This document shows, one piece after another, positions 20,354-29,962 of a stretch of DNA of 64,000 nucleotides. Source of the DNA: Desulfovirgula thermocuniculi DSM 16036 (GTDB lineage: Bacteria > Bacillota > Desulfotomaculia > Desulfotomaculales > Desulfovirgulaceae); NCBI RefSeq assembly GCF_000429345.1, contig NZ_AUBR01000004.1, positions 1 to 64,000 of the forward strand, given 5' to 3'. A program made the position numbers and the translations under genes. Below the pieces are notes generated by a model, which did not search any database, was not told the origin of the DNA, and saw nothing but the letters and a program-made list of their open reading frames with translations. How positions within the stretch are numbered: position 1 is the stretch's first letter; each line of letters begins with the position of its first letter.

Positions 20354-21421
20354 GTGCCTTGCGGGCGGTGGGTTAAAGAGAGCTTTCAGGTGGCCGTGCT
20401 CTACGTGGGGGCGGTAATCGGCGCCGGTTTTGCCTCCGGCCAGGAGATACTGCAGTTTTTCATGGTCTTTGGCTACCGGGGCCTCTGGGGAGCTGCCCTG
20501 GTCACCTTTCTTTTTGCCCTGCTGGGCTTTTCCCTCATGCTCTCCGTCGGCGCGCATAGAACCACAAGCTACGGGGAGCTCCTGCCCTGGCTCCTGGGGC
20601 GGCGGCTGGCCGGTTTCATGGACTACCTGAACCTGCTCATGCTCTTCGGCGGGCTTGCCGTCATGCTGGCCGGCGGCGGGGCCCTGGCCACCGAGCAGCT
20701 GGGTTTACCCGGGGCCTGCGGCGTTATTTTTACCGCCGCCGTGACCTCGCTGGTCATTCTCGGCGGCCTGGAGGGGGTTATCCTGGCCAACGCCCTCCTG
20801 GTGCCGCTGAAGGTGGCCTTCATTGCCTTTGTCTGCCTGGCGGCCCTGTGGCGCTGCGGGGCGTGGCCGGACCTTACGGGAGGGCCTTTCCCCCTCAACC
20901 CCCCCTGCCGTCACTGGGCGCTGTCCGGCCTCCTCTATGTCTCTTACAACATGGTGGTTCCCGTGGCGGTACTTTCCTCCCTGGGCGGGAGGGTGTCTCC
21001 GGGGGCCGGGGTGGCGGGCGGTGCCGCCGGCGGGGCCGCGCTGGGGGCCGCGGTCTTCCTGGTGGCGCTGGCGGAGCTGGCCTTCTTCCCCGGCGTTTTG
21101 CGGCAGCAGGTGCCGCTCCTGGTGGTGGCCGCGTCCCTGGGGGAGGTCTGGAAGCACTGCCTGGGGGTGCTTGTCTGGCTGGCCATCCTCACCACGGCCA
21201 TTGCCGATGCCCACGGCCTGGCCAGCCGGCTGGCGCCCCGCGGCGGCAGGGCGTACCGCCGGGCCGGCGTACTGGCCGTTCTCGCCTGTCTCCCCCTGGC
21301 TAGAGCGGACTTTTCCCGCCTGGTGCAATTGCTCTACCCGCTCTTTGGCTGCGCGGGCCTGCTCCTCACCGCGGCCCTGGCCGTCGCCCCCCTGCGCCTG
21401 GCGCGCGCGGCAAAAAAGTGA
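20354..21421 (+). CDS. YkvI-family membrane protein (putative transporter)
   Basis: A 355-residue, very hydrophobic protein with about ten predicted membrane segments. The N-terminus, VAVLYVGAVIGAGFASGQEILQFF, is the hallmark of the YkvI family, which belongs to the amino acid-polyamine-cation type of transporters. The central GLLYVSYNMVVPVAVLSSLG is also typical. The start is GTG at 20354 after GGGGAGGGG. The substrate is unknown. Confidence 0.82.
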   Translation: MPCGRWVKESFQVAVLYVGAVIGAGFASGQEILQFFMVFGYRGLWGAALVTFLFALLGFSLMLSVGAHRTTSYGELLPWLLGRRLAGFMDYLNLLMLFGGLAVMLAGGGALATEQLGLPGACGVIFTAAVTSLVILGGLEGVILANALLVPLKVAFIAFVCLAALWRCGAWPDLTGGPFPLNPPCRHWALSGLLYVSYNMVVPVAVLSSLGGRVSPGAGVAGGAAGGAALGAAVFLVALAELAFFPGVLRQQVPLLVVAASLGEVWKHCLGVLVWLAILTTAIADAHGLASRLAPRGGRAYRRAGVLAVLACLPLARADFSRLVQLLYPLFGCAGLLLTAALAVAPLRLARAAKK

Positions 21422-21500
21422 ATTTGGGGGGAGGAATTTTGCGGGAGGCCCCAGAAAAAATCTAGGAAACCGGCTCTTTGCGCTCCGGGAGAGGGAAGCG

Positions 21501-22037
21501 TTGAACTGGTTTGACTGGCTTTTAACCGTTACGGCCTTTTTTGCCGCCTGGCGCGGCCTCCAGGCCGGCTTTATTGTCGGCATTTTCCGCACGGGCGGCT
21601 TGCTCATAGGCTGGCTTCTGGCCCTCCAGTACCGGGGTGTCCTGGGAAGTTACCTGGCGCACCTTTTTCAGGGGGCGCTGCCGGCGGCCCGGGGCCCCGC
21701 CGGGCCTTCCTGGCTCTTCGCCTCGCCTCTCTGGGAGGCGGTGGCCTTTGTCCTCATTGTGCTGGTGGTGGGGAACCTGGCCGGCTGGGTGGGCCACCTG
21801 GGCTCGAGGGTGGCGGGCTTGCTGCTGCTGGGGCCCCTGGACAGGCTTTTAGGCCTCGCGTGCGGGGCGCTGCGCGGGGGCGTGGAGGCGGCGATCCTGG
21901 TGTGGCTTTCCCTCGGCGTGCAGAAAGTGCTGCCCGTGCCCTTACTGGAGCGCGCCCTGGAAGGTTCGCGGCTGGTGCCCCTCTTGCTGCCCTGGGTGGG
22001 CTTCCTAGAAAAGCTGGCGCGCCTCGTGGGGGTATAA
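21501..22037 (+). CDS. CvpA family membrane protein
   Basis: A 178-residue protein with four likely membrane segments. It begins NWFDWLLTVTAFFAAWRGLQAGF and has the GLLIGWLLA and LLGPLDRLLGLACGALRG segments typical of CvpA, named for colicin V production. The start is TTG at 21501 with GAGAGGGA upstream. Family members are linked to envelope integrity, but the role is not defined. It ends 26 bp before the aminopeptidase gene. Confidence 0.82.
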   Translation: MNWFDWLLTVTAFFAAWRGLQAGFIVGIFRTGGLLIGWLLALQYRGVLGSYLAHLFQGALPAARGPAGPSWLFASPLWEAVAFVLIVLVVGNLAGWVGHLGSRVAGLLLLGPLDRLLGLACGALRGGVEAAILVWLSLGVQKVLPVPLLERALEGSRLVPLLLPWVGFLEKLARLVGV

Positions 22038-22063
22038 TACTTAGGAAAAAGGAGTGGCGGTTA

Positions 22064-23437
22064 ATGGAACCTGCTGCGCCTTGGGAGAGGATTGACGAGG
22101 GCACGCGCAAAGCCGCCCTTGATTTCGGCGCGGACTACCGCCGCTTTATATCTTGTGCCAAGACGGAAAGGGAGTGCGCGGAACTGGCCCTTTCCCTGGC
22201 TCAAAACGCGGGCTTTGTGCCTTTAAAAGAATGCCGCCGCGTGCAGCCGGGCGACCGCGTCTACGAGCTGTGGCGCGGCAAGTGCCTGGCCCTGGCCGTG
22301 GTGGGCGGCGGGCCCCTGGAAAGGGGCCTCAACGTTATCGGCGCCCACATCGACAGCCCCCGCCTGGACTTAAAGCCCAGACCGTTGTACGAGGAGGCCG
22401 GCCTGGCCCTTTTCAAGACGCAATACTACGGGGGGATCAAGAAGTACCACTGGGTGGGGATTCCCCTGGCCCTGCACGGCGTGGCGGTGCGGGGCGACGG
22501 GCAGGTCGTCAGGCTGGTCATCGGGGAAGAGGAAGGAGATCCCGTTTTTACCATCACCGACCTCCTGCCGCACCTGGCCAGGGAGCAAATGGAGAAAAAG
22601 ATGTCCGAGGCCATCAAGGGAGAAGACTTAAACGTCCTGGTGGGGGGCCTGCCGGCATCGGGGGAGGCAAAGGAGAAGGTCAAGCGGGCCGTTTTAGACT
22701 ACCTCCGGAAGGAGCACGGGCTCGCGGAGGAGGACCTGGTCTGCGCGGAAATTGAGGCCGTCCCGGCCTGGCCGGCCAGGGACGTGGGGTTTGACCGCAG
22801 CATGATCGGCGCCTACGGGCAGGACGACCGGGTTTGCGCCTACGCCGCCCTGCGGGCCCTCCTTGACGCCCCGCTGCCGCTGCGGCGGACGGCGGTGGTG
22901 CTCCTGGTGGATAAGGAGGAGATCGGCAGCACGGGCAACACGGGCATGTACTCGGCGTTTTTCACCAACTTTGTGGCCGAGCTGGCCGCGCGGGCGCAGC
23001 CAGGCTGCGGGGAGCTTGCGCTGCGGCGCATCCTGGCCGCCTCCCGCGCCCTCTCCGCCGACGTGAACGCCGGCCTGGACCCCGGCTACCCCGAGGTCAT
23101 GGATAAGATAAACGCCGCCCGCCTGGGGCACGGGGTGGTGCTGACCAGGTACACCGGCGCCGCCGGAAAGAAGGGGGCCAGCGAAGCCCACGCCGAGTAC
23201 GTGGCCTTCGTCCGCCGCCTCTTTGAGGAGCACGGCGTGATCTGGCAGAGCGGCCTGCTGGGCAAGGTAGACCAGGGCGGCGGGGGAACCATTGCCTACC
23301 TCCTGGCCATGCACGGCATGGACGTGCTGGACTGCGGTGTGCCCGTTTTAGGCATGCATTCCCCCTTCGAGGTGGCCCACAAGCTGGACGTTTACATGGC
23401 CTACCGCGGGTACGGCGCCTTCTTGCAGGCAGATTAG
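22064..23437 (+). CDS. M18 family aminopeptidase
   Basis: A 457-residue zinc aminopeptidase. Metal-ligand motifs of the M18 family are visible: IGAHIDSPRLDLKP, SMIGAYGQDDRVCAY, VDKEEIGSTGNTG and the C-terminal LGMHSPFEVAHKLD. The start is ATG at 22064 with AAAAAGGAG upstream. It should remove N-terminal acidic or neutral residues from peptides in the cytoplasm. The closest described group is the long clostridial M18 form. Confidence 0.92.
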   Translation: MEPAAPWERIDEGTRKAALDFGADYRRFISCAKTERECAELALSLAQNAGFVPLKECRRVQPGDRVYELWRGKCLALAVVGGGPLERGLNVIGAHIDSPRLDLKPRPLYEEAGLALFKTQYYGGIKKYHWVGIPLALHGVAVRGDGQVVRLVIGEEEGDPVFTITDLLPHLAREQMEKKMSEAIKGEDLNVLVGGLPASGEAKEKVKRAVLDYLRKEHGLAEEDLVCAEIEAVPAWPARDVGFDRSMIGAYGQDDRVCAYAALRALLDAPLPLRRTAVVLLVDKEEIGSTGNTGMYSAFFTNFVAELAARAQPGCGELALRRILAASRALSADVNAGLDPGYPEVMDKINAARLGHGVVLTRYTGAAGKKGASEAHAEYVAFVRRLFEEHGVIWQSGLLGKVDQGGGGTIAYLLAMHGMDVLDCGVPVLGMHSPFEVAHKLDVYMAYRGYGAFLQAD

Positions 23438-23456
23438 CGGGGACGGTGGGGGCAGG

Positions 23457-24326
23457 TTGGCAGGCTTCTGGGAAAAGTGGACGGCCAGGGCAGGAGAATT
23501 CCTGCGCGCCCAGTGGGAAACCGTTAACTGGACGGCGGTGCTGGCCGCGGGCCTGAAGGTAGTCGTGGTCATCCTCCTGGCGTGGCTTTTGCTGCGCCTG
23601 GGCGATGCGGCCATAGACCGCTTCTTTGCCCGCCGCGGAGGGGAGAACCGGCGGGTTAACACCCTGCGCACCCTCTTAAAGAGCGGGCTGCACTATACCG
23701 CCTACTTTATGATTATCGTCACCGCGCTCAGCCTTTGCGGCGTGAAGGTGGAGGCCATCCTGGCCGGTGCGGGCATAGTTGGTCTGGCGGTGGGCTTTGG
23801 GGCCCAGAGCCTGGTGCGCGATGTGATTACCGGCTTTTTCATCCTCCTGGAAGATCAGTTTGCGGTGGGCGACTACATCACCGCTGCAGGGGTGAGCGGT
23901 ACGGTGGAGGAGATGGGCCTCCGGGTAACCAAGCTGCGCGATTTTGGCGGCCAGCTGCACATCATCCCCAACGGCCAGATTTCCATGGTCACCAACTACA
24001 GCAAGGGCAACACCCGGGTCCTGGTGGAGGTGGGGGTGGCCTACGAGGAGAGCCTGGAGAGGGTACTGGGGGTGCTGAAAAAAGTGTGCGAGGAGGCTTC
24101 CGGCGAGCTGTCCGAGGTCATCGTGGAGGGCCCCAAGGTGCTGGGCGTGGAGGGCTTCGGCCCTCACGACGTGGTCATCAGGATCGTGGCCTACACCAAG
24201 CCGCTCCACCACTGGTACGTGGAGAGGGAGCTGCGGCGGCGCATTAAGGAGGCCTTTGACCGGGAGGGCATTGAAATTCCCTATCCCCGGCGGGTGGTCA
24301 TTACAACCGTGGGCAGGGAGGGATAG
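23457..24326 (+). CDS. Mechanosensitive channel, MscS family
   Basis: A 289-residue protein with an N-terminal membrane helix, then two more, the last lining the pore: ILAGAGIVGLAVGFGAQSLV. The beta domain follows with DQFAVGDYITAAGVSGTVEEMGLRVTKLRD and NGQISMVTNYSKG. It opens on membrane tension to relieve osmotic shock. The start is TTG at 23457. It resembles YkuT of B. subtilis. Confidence 0.94.
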   Translation: MAGFWEKWTARAGEFLRAQWETVNWTAVLAAGLKVVVVILLAWLLLRLGDAAIDRFFARRGGENRRVNTLRTLLKSGLHYTAYFMIIVTALSLCGVKVEAILAGAGIVGLAVGFGAQSLVRDVITGFFILLEDQFAVGDYITAAGVSGTVEEMGLRVTKLRDFGGQLHIIPNGQISMVTNYSKGNTRVLVEVGVAYEESLERVLGVLKKVCEEASGELSEVIVEGPKVLGVEGFGPHDVVIRIVAYTKPLHHWYVERELRRRIKEAFDREGIEIPYPRRVVITTVGREG

Positions 24327-24329
24327 GGC

Positions 24330-24548
24330 GTGCTGGTCAGGTACCGCGTGGGAGACATCGTGCGCACGCGCAAGCCCCACCCCTGCGGGGGCGACACGTG
24401 GGAGATCATGCGCACCGGGGTGGACTTCCGCATAAAGTGCACCACCTGCGGGCGGGTGGTCATGCTCCCCCGGCCCAAGTTTGAAAAGAGCGTGCGGGCC
24501 ATCGTGCAGGCGGCTCCGGAGGAAGGGCCAGAGCCCGGCGAAAGCTAG
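24330..24548 (+). CDS. DUF951 protein
   Basis: A 72-residue protein with YRVGDIVRTRKPHPCGGDTWEIMRTGVD and CTTCGRVVMLPR, the DUF951 signature. The Cys pair suggests a zinc site and possible nucleic-acid binding, but nothing is proven. Its start lies 3 bp after the mscS stop, so the two are probably co-translated. The same pairing near rpsF is common in Clostridia. Confidence 0.88.
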   Translation: MLVRYRVGDIVRTRKPHPCGGDTWEIMRTGVDFRIKCTTCGRVVMLPRPKFEKSVRAIVQAAPEEGPEPGES

Positions 24549-24651
24549 CCGGCGGGCCGTCTGTGGCGCCTCCCCTTGGGCCGCGCCCGGCGCGCCGCCG
24601 GGAGAAAGCATCAGGGGGAAAATGGACCGCCCTCCGCCGCCCTCGGCCTCC

Positions 24652-24681
24652 TTGCCAGGAACGCGCCTCCTGTGCTATAAT
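24652..24681 (+). promoter_or_regulatory. Promoter of rpsF-ssb-rpsR
   Basis: TTGCCA at 24652-24657 and TATAAT at 24676-24681 are separated by 18 bp. The transcript would start about 70 nt upstream of rpsF. The leader contains a hairpin made by CTACCC and GGGTAG (about 24712-24727). It is in the place where S6:S18 autoregulatory leaders occur, but I did not confirm the motif. Confidence 0.65.
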
Positions 24682-24759
24682 CACCTAGCTGAACGCAAGA
24701 CCTGCCCTGCTCTACCCCTTAGGGTAGGGCCATAAGGCCGAAGGGAGGAGGTGCGTTGG

Positions 24760-25047
24760 GTGCGCAGCTATGAAACCATGTACATCCTGAAGCCCGAGCT
24801 GAGCGAGGAAGCGGTGGGCGAGCTGGTGGATAAGTTTAAGAACCTGGTGGAGAACCACGGCGGCGAGGTTACCAAGCTGGAGAAGTGGGGCAAGCGCCGC
24901 CTGGCCTACGAGATCGCCCACCGGCGGGAAGGCTTTTACGTGGTGATGCAGTTCAAGGCCGCCCCGGAAGTGGCCCAGGAGCTGGACAGGGTGTTCAGGA
25001 TCACGGAGGACGTACTGCGGCACATCATCGTCAAGATGGCGGCCTAG
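24760..25047 (+). CDS. rpsF: 30S ribosomal protein S6
   Basis: A 95-residue S6 protein beginning RSYETMYILKPELSEE, with LEKWGKRRLAYEI and the C-terminal HIIVKMAA. GTG at 24760 is preceded by GGAGGAGG with 8 bp spacing. An in-frame GTG at 24751 overlaps the ribosome-binding site and is unlikely. rpsF, ssb and rpsR form one operon, as in nearly all Firmicutes. Confidence 0.95.
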   Translation: MRSYETMYILKPELSEEAVGELVDKFKNLVENHGGEVTKLEKWGKRRLAYEIAHRREGFYVVMQFKAAPEVAQELDRVFRITEDVLRHIIVKMAA

Positions 25048-25075
25048 CTTTTATTAACGGCGGGGCGGTGAAAAA

Positions 25076-25498
25076 ATGCTCAACCGGGTTATCCTCATCG
25101 GGCGCGTGGTTAACCAGCCCGAGCTGAGGCACACGCCTGGCGGCTCCACGGTGGCCAGGTTTACCCTGGCCGTGGACCGTCCCCTGGCCAACCGGCAGGG
25201 GGAAAGGGAAACCGACTTCATCGACATCGCGGTTTGGCAGCGCCAGGCAGAGGTCTGCGCGCAGTATTTAAACAAGGGGCGCCTGGTGGCCGTGGAAGGC
25301 CGACTGCGCGTGCGCTCTTACGAGGACAGCCAGGGCATCCGCCGCCGGGCCGCCGAGGTGGTGGCCGAGGCGGTGCGTTTCCTCGACCGCCCGCGGGAAG
25401 CCCAGGCCGCTGCCGGAGCCGTTGCCGGGGAGCCCCTTGACTTGGACGGCCCGGGTTATACGGAAATTAACTTTACGGAAGACGACATCCCGTTTTAA
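25076..25498 (+). CDS. ssb: Single-stranded DNA-binding protein
   Basis: A 140-residue SSB with an N-terminal OB fold (MLNRVILIGRVVNQPELRHTPGG) and the acidic C-terminal tail EDDIPF that recruits replication and repair partners. The linker is short and rich in Ala and Gly. It lies between rpsF and rpsR. Confidence 0.97.
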   Translation: MLNRVILIGRVVNQPELRHTPGGSTVARFTLAVDRPLANRQGERETDFIDIAVWQRQAEVCAQYLNKGRLVAVEGRLRVRSYEDSQGIRRRAAEVVAEAVRFLDRPREAQAAAGAVAGEPLDLDGPGYTEINFTEDDIPF

Positions 25499-25536
25499 TT
25501 TAAAACCGAAAATACTTTTTACGGGGAGTGACGCCG

Positions 25537-25770
25537 TTGGCAAAGAAGGAAAGAGGCCGGCGGGGCAAAAAGCGCATCTGCAATTTCTGTGTGGATAAGA
25601 TCGACATCATTGATTACAAGGACGTGCCGCGCCTGAAGAAGTACATCACGGAGAGGGGCAAGATCATCCCGCGGCGCATTTCCGGGAACTGTGCCCGCCA
25701 CCAGCGCATGCTCACGGTGGCCATAAAGCGGGCGCGGATCATGGCCCTGCTGCCCTTCATTGTGGAGTGA
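25537..25770 (+). CDS. rpsR: 30S ribosomal protein S18
   Basis: A 77-residue basic protein with [23 protein letters not shown] and [14 protein letters not shown]. The CxxC plus a later Cys and His suggest the zinc-binding (C+) form of S18. TTG at 25537 has GGGGAG upstream; GTG at 25528 overlaps that site. A strong terminator follows 7 bp after the stop. Confidence 0.95.
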   Translation: MAKKERGRRGKKRICNFCVDKIDIIDYKDVPRLKKYITERGKIIPRRISGNCARHQRMLTVAIKRARIMALLPFIVE

Positions 25771-25777
25771 GCCCTGC

Positions 25778-25812
25778 AAAGGGGAACCGAAGAGGTTCCC
25801 CTTAAAATTTTG
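25778..25812 (+). terminator. Rho-independent terminator after rpsR
   Basis: AAGGGGAACC and GGTTCCCCTT form a 10-bp stem with a 5-nt loop, followed by AAAATTTT. It ends the rpsF-ssb-rpsR operon. Confidence 0.85.
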
Positions 25813-25911
25813 CCCGCTCCCCGGATACCAGGCGGGCCAGCAAATTACAGCAGGAAAAGGGCGGGGGAGTCACGAAATAACCTTGACGCGGCCAAGAAAG
25901 GGGGGCGGCCC

Positions 25912-26229
25912 GTGTTTGGGGTCCAGCAAGATACCGGCATGGCCAAGAACATCCGGGTTATCGAGTGGATAAAGGCAGACCTGCTGGCTTCCCTTTCAGC
26001 CCTGTTTAAGGCCATGCTGCGCGGGAGCGAGGAGCGCGTCCTGGATGCCTTAAGCGGCATCATCATCCTTTGCTACGTGCTGGGGCGGCGGTTGGGGATC
26101 GGCTACACGCGCATGGACCTCAAGCTGGAGTCCAAGCTGCGCCAGGGAATCGAGGAGGACCATGAGGTAGAGCGCTGGTTCGGCGATCTTTCCGCCCTGT
26201 TATCCCATCTCACGGAAAGGAAAAGGTGA
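25912..26229 (+). CDS. MazG-like family protein
   Basis: A 105-residue helical protein with [52 protein letters not shown] and an acidic [18 protein letters not shown]. These match the MazG-like family often found in this region of Peptococcaceae genomes. Classical MazG proteins are nucleotide pyrophosphatases. Several acidic metal ligands seem present, but activity is not assured. GTG at 25912 has a G-rich stretch upstream; ATG at 25939 is an alternative. Confidence 0.72.
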   Translation: MFGVQQDTGMAKNIRVIEWIKADLLASLSALFKAMLRGSEERVLDALSGIIILCYVLGRRLGIGYTRMDLKLESKLRQGIEEDHEVERWFGDLSALLSHLTERKR

Positions 26230-26236
26230 GGGAGAG

Positions 26237-26707
26237 ATGAAGGTCATTTTGCTGGAAGACGTGAAGAACCTGGGCCCTAAAGGGGCGGTAGTGGAGGTCA
26301 GCGACGGCTACGCCAGGAACTACCTTCTGCCGCGGCGCCTGGCGGTGGAGGCGACGCCGGGGAGGCTAAAGGAGCTGGAAATGCTGAAGGCCAGCCAGGA
26401 CAGGAGGCGCCGGGAGGAGGAGGCCCGGGCCAGGGAGCTGGCCGCCAGGCTGGACGGGCTGGAATTAACCATTGCCGTGCGGGCCGGGGAAGGGGGCAGG
26501 CTTTTTGGCGCCGTGGGCACCAAGGACATTGCCGCGGCGCTTTCCGGCCAGCACGGCCTGGAAGTGGATAAGAAGAAAATCCTCCTCAAGGACCCCATCA
26601 AGCAACTCGGGGATTATCAGGTGGCCATTAAGCTGCATCCCGCCGTGCAGGCCCGCATCAAGGTGTCCGTAGTCGCGCAGGATGCGGGCGGCGAAAGGAG
26701 CAATTGA
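26237..26707 (+). CDS. rplI: 50S ribosomal protein L9
   Basis: A 156-residue L9 beginning [32 protein letters not shown], with the long central helix and a C-terminal domain containing [14 protein letters not shown] at 26237 lies just after the MazG-like gene with GAGGGAGAG-type spacing. The 3' end overlaps the start of lonC by 26 bp. Confidence 0.96.
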   Translation: MKVILLEDVKNLGPKGAVVEVSDGYARNYLLPRRLAVEATPGRLKELEMLKASQDRRRREEEARARELAARLDGLELTIAVRAGEGGRLFGAVGTKDIAAALSGQHGLEVDKKKILLKDPIKQLGDYQVAIKLHPAVQARIKVSVVAQDAGGERSN

Positions 26708-28601
26708 AGCCAAGATGAGGGCGGTTAAGAAAGGTAGCGGCGCCAGGGCCAGGGAAACGGAGCACCTCAGGCGGCGCATCAACGCCCTCTACGGGCTGGT
26801 GGCCGAGCTCTACGGCACGGAGAAGCTGGCCCTGCGGGCCGGCAAGCTAAACGCCCTGCACCTGTTGCGCTCACCGGGCCTGGCCAAGAGGGTGCTGGCC
26901 CTGCAAAGGCTCGTCCTGGAAGACCCCACCTTGGAGCGGGAACCCTCCCTGGAGGAAATACCCGCCATCCTGGAGCACCTGGAAGAGAGGATTGCCGATG
27001 CCCTGGCGCGGCGGGCGGTGGAGGCCGAGCTGGAAAAGAAAATTAACGAGAGGCTCCACAGGCGACACGAGGAGTACCTCCGGGAAATTAAAATTTCCGT
27101 GCTCAGAGAAGCGAGCGGGCCGGAAAACGCCCAGACCTTACGGAAGCTGGCCCTCCTGGAGAAGCTGGAGCAGCGCAAGCTTTCCCGCTCGGCCATAGAG
27201 CTGGCACGCCCGAAAGACCTCGCGGAGCTGGTGGGGCAGGAGAGGGCGGTAAAGGCCCTCCTGGCCAAGCTGGCCTCGCCCTTCCCGCAGCACGTCATCC
27301 TCTACGGGCCGCCGGGGGTGGGCAAGACCACCGCCGCCCGCCTGGCCCTGGAGGCGGCCAAGAGGATGCGGGGCACTCCCTTTGCCAAAGATGCCCCCTT
27401 TGTGGAGGTAAACGGGGCCGCCCTACGCTGGGACCCCCGCGAGGTAACCAACCCCCTGCTGGGCTCGGTGCACGACCCCATTTACCAGGGCGCCCGGCGG
27501 GACCTGGCCGAAAGCGGCATTCCGGAGCCTAAGCTGGGGCTGGTTACCGAAGCCCACGGGGGCATCCTCTTCATTGACGAAATAGGGGAAATGGACCCGT
27601 TGCTGCAGACCAAGCTTTTGAAGGTGCTGGAGGATAAAAGGGTCTACTTTGACTCCCCATATTATGACCCCCACGACCCGACGGTGCCCAAGTACGTGCG
27701 CAAGCTCTTTGAGGAGGGGGCGCCAGCGGACTTCATCCTCATCGGGGCCACCACGCGGGAGCCTGAGGAGATAAATGCGGCCATACGCTCCCGCTGCGCC
27801 GAGGTCTTCTTCGATCCCCTTTCCCCCCAGGACATTCAGGTCATCGTCGCGCAGGCGGCGGCACGCCTGGGGGTGCGCATAGAGGACCGGGTGCCGGAGG
27901 TCATCAGCCGCTACACCCTGGAGGGGCGAAAGGCGGTGGGCATCCTGGCCGACGCCTTCGGCCTGGCCTTCATGCGCGGCGGTAGGACAAGGGGCGCGAA
28001 GATCACCCTGGAAGACGTTTACGAGGTCATCCGGGCCAGCCGCCTGACGCCTTGCGCCTCCCGGCGGGCCAGCCCCCATTATGAGGTGGGCCGCATCTTC
28101 GGCCTGGGCGTGATGGGCTTTACAGGGACGGTTCTGGAAATCGAGGCGGTGGTCTTCCCGTCCCGCACCCGGGGCCAGGGCACCCTGCGCTTTAACGATG
28201 CCGCGGGCAGCATGGCCCGCGACGCGGTGTTTAACGCCGCCTCGCTGATCCGCAGGATAACCGGCGAGGACCTGGCCAACTACGACGTGCACATCAACGT
28301 TGTCGGGGGAGGGCGCGTTGACGGGCCTTCGGCGGGTGCGGCGGTTTTTTTGGCCGTTTTCAGCGCCCTGAAAGAAAAGCCCTTGCCCCAGGACGTGGCG
28401 GTGACGGGTGAGCTGTCCATCCGCGGGCGTATCAAGCCTGTGGGCGGCGTGGCGGAAAAAATTTACGGTGCCCGCCTGGCAGGCGTGAGGCGGGTGTTTG
28501 TGCCGGCGGAAAACGCCGCCGACGTTCCCGCCGGCCTGTGCGGCCTGGAGGTGGTCCCCGTGGCCACGGTGGAGGAGCTGATGGACCTGGTATTTAACTA
28601 A
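26682..28601 (+). CDS. lonC: Lon family protease LonC
   Basis: A 639-residue protein matching the spore-former LonC group. The first 180 residues are strongly charged and helical, probably coiled coil. The AAA+ domain has Walker [10 protein letters not shown] (about residue 208) and Walker [12 protein letters not shown] (about 295). The C-terminal protease domain has the catalytic Ser in GPSAGAAV (about 549) and Lys in GRIKPVGG (about 585). The characterised Meiothermus LonC lacks ATPase activity, but here both Walker motifs look intact. The start is ATG at 26682 or ATG at 26715. It is likely co-transcribed with rplI and dnaB. Confidence 0.9.
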   Translation: MRAAKGAIEAKMRAVKKGSGARARETEHLRRRINALYGLVAELYGTEKLALRAGKLNALHLLRSPGLAKRVLALQRLVLEDPTLEREPSLEEIPAILEHLEERIADALARRAVEAELEKKINERLHRRHEEYLREIKISVLREASGPENAQTLRKLALLEKLEQRKLSRSAIELARPKDLAELVGQERAVKALLAKLASPFPQHVILYGPPGVGKTTAARLALEAAKRMRGTPFAKDAPFVEVNGAALRWDPREVTNPLLGSVHDPIYQGARRDLAESGIPEPKLGLVTEAHGGILFIDEIGEMDPLLQTKLLKVLEDKRVYFDSPYYDPHDPTVPKYVRKLFEEGAPADFILIGATTREPEEINAAIRSRCAEVFFDPLSPQDIQVIVAQAAARLGVRIEDRVPEVISRYTLEGRKAVGILADAFGLAFMRGGRTRGAKITLEDVYEVIRASRLTPCASRRASPHYEVGRIFGLGVMGFTGTVLEIEAVVFPSRTRGQGTLRFNDAAGSMARDAVFNAASLIRRITGEDLANYDVHINVVGGGRVDGPSAGAAVFLAVFSALKEKPLPQDVAVTGELSIRGRIKPVGGVAEKIYGARLAGVRRVFVPAENAADVPAGLCGLEVVPVATVEELMDLVFN

Positions 28602-28630
28602 CCGGTAACTGGCGGGTGAGGCTTTTCGCG

Positions 28631-29962
28631 ATGGAGGAAAAAGTTCCGCCGCAAAACATAGATGCCGAGCAGGCCGTGCTCGGCGCCCTTTTCATCGACC
28701 GCGAGGCCCTTTCACGGGTGGCCCGGGTGCTCAAGCCCGACGATTTTTACTTAGACGCCCACCGCAGGATTTACGAGGCCATCCTGGCCTTGGACGAGGC
28801 CGGCCAGCCGGTGGACCTCCTCACCGTCACCAACTACCTGCGGGAAAAGAAGCTGCTGGAGCGCGTGGGCGGCGCCACCTACGTGGCCTCCCTGGCCAAC
28901 CTGGTGCCCACGGCGGCCAACGTGGAGCACTACGCCCGCATCGTAGAGGAAAAGGCCATCCTGCGCGCCCTCATTGAGGTGGCCGAGAGGATTGCCGGCC
29001 TGGGCTACGAGGAAGCCTACCAGGTCGACCGCCTCATGGACGAGGCGGAGAGGATGATCCTGGAGCTCACGGCCCGGAAGAGCGCGGGCGTGCTGGCCTC
29101 CATCCGGGAGATCCTGGAGGAGATTTTGCGCTACATTGAGGAGCGCTACAGAAACCGCGGCAGGATAAGCGGCGTGGCCACAGGCTTTACCGACCTGGAT
29201 AAGCTCCTCTGCGGCCTGCAGCCCGGCGACCTGATCATCATTGCCGGGAGGCCGGCCATGGGCAAGACCAGCCTGGGGCTGACCATCGCCCACCAGGTGG
29301 CCCTCCAGTACCGCATCCCGGTGGCCATTTTCAGTCTGGAGATGTCCCGCCTGCAGCTGGTTCAGCGCATGCTGTGCGCCGAGGCCATGGTGGACCAGCA
29401 GAAGGTGCGCAGCGGCTACCTTACGGAGGAGGACTGGAGCCGCCTGACCAAGGCCGCCACCCGGCTGGCCAAGGCGCCTCTGTTCATCGACGACACGCCG
29501 GTGCTTTCCCCGCGCGAGCTGCGCGCCAAGGCCCGCCGCCTGCAGCAGGAGGCCGGGCTGGGCTTAATAGTCATCGACTACCTCCAGCTCATGCAGGCCA
29601 ACCGGCGCGCGGAGAACCGCCAGCAGGAGATTGCCGAGATTTCCCGCTCTTTAAAAGGCATCGCCAAGGACTTAAACGTCCCCGTGCTGGCCCTGGCCCA
29701 GCTCAGCCGCCAGGTGGAGCAGCGGGCGGAAAAAAAGCCGTCATTGGCCGACTTGAGGGAAAGCGGTGCCCTGGAGCAGGACGCCGACGTGGTCATGTTC
29801 ATCTACAGGGACGAATACTACCGTCCCGATACGGAAAAAAGGGGTATTGCCGAAATCATTGTGGCCAAGCAGAGAAACGGCCCCACCGGGCTGGTGGAGC
29901 TGGCCTTCATCAAGGAGTTCACCCGCTTCATGAACCTGGCCAAGGAAGAGCCGGATTTATGA
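28631..29962 (+). CDS. dnaB: Replicative DNA helicase DnaB
   Basis: Hexameric helicase that unwinds DNA at the fork (called DnaC in B. subtilis). The N-terminal domain starts PPQNIDAEQAVLGALF. The RecA-like domain has Walker A GRPAMGKTSLGL, then FSLEMSRLQLVQRML and VIDYLQLM. It has 443 residues and no intein. ATG at 28631 follows GGTGAGG; a GTG at 28616 is also in frame. It ends a replication and translation block running from rplI. The HD hydrolase gene overlaps its stop on the other strand. Confidence 0.97.
   Translation: MEEKVPPQNIDAEQAVLGALFIDREALSRVARVLKPDDFYLDAHRRIYEAILALDEAGQPVDLLTVTNYLREKKLLERVGGATYVASLANLVPTAANVEHYARIVEEKAILRALIEVAERIAGLGYEEAYQVDRLMDEAERMILELTARKSAGVLASIREILEEILRYIEERYRNRGRISGVATGFTDLDKLLCGLQPGDLIIIAGRPAMGKTSLGLTIAHQVALQYRIPVAIFSLEMSRLQLVQRMLCAEAMVDQQKVRSGYLTEEDWSRLTKAATRLAKAPLFIDDTPVLSPRELRAKARRLQQEAGLGLIVIDYLQLMQANRRAENRQQEIAEISRSLKGIAKDLNVPVLALAQLSRQVEQRAEKKPSLADLRESGALEQDADVVMFIYRDEYYRPDTEKRGIAEIIVAKQRNGPTGLVELAFIKEFTRFMNLAKEEPDL

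Noticed and set aside
20823-21500. N-terminal extension of the CvpA frame over the YkvI-type gene
   Set aside because: The Trp/Arg-rich sequence is a shadow of the transporter gene. The real start is TTG at 21501.
22021-22040. TATAAT before the M18 aminopeptidase as a promoter
   Set aside because: It overlaps the last cvpA codons, and I see no -35 hexamer at 16-18 bp upstream.
25586-25599. Perfect DnaA box (TGTGGATAA) inside rpsR
   Set aside because: It lies in conserved S18 codons, far from the origin and alone, so it is probably a coincidence.
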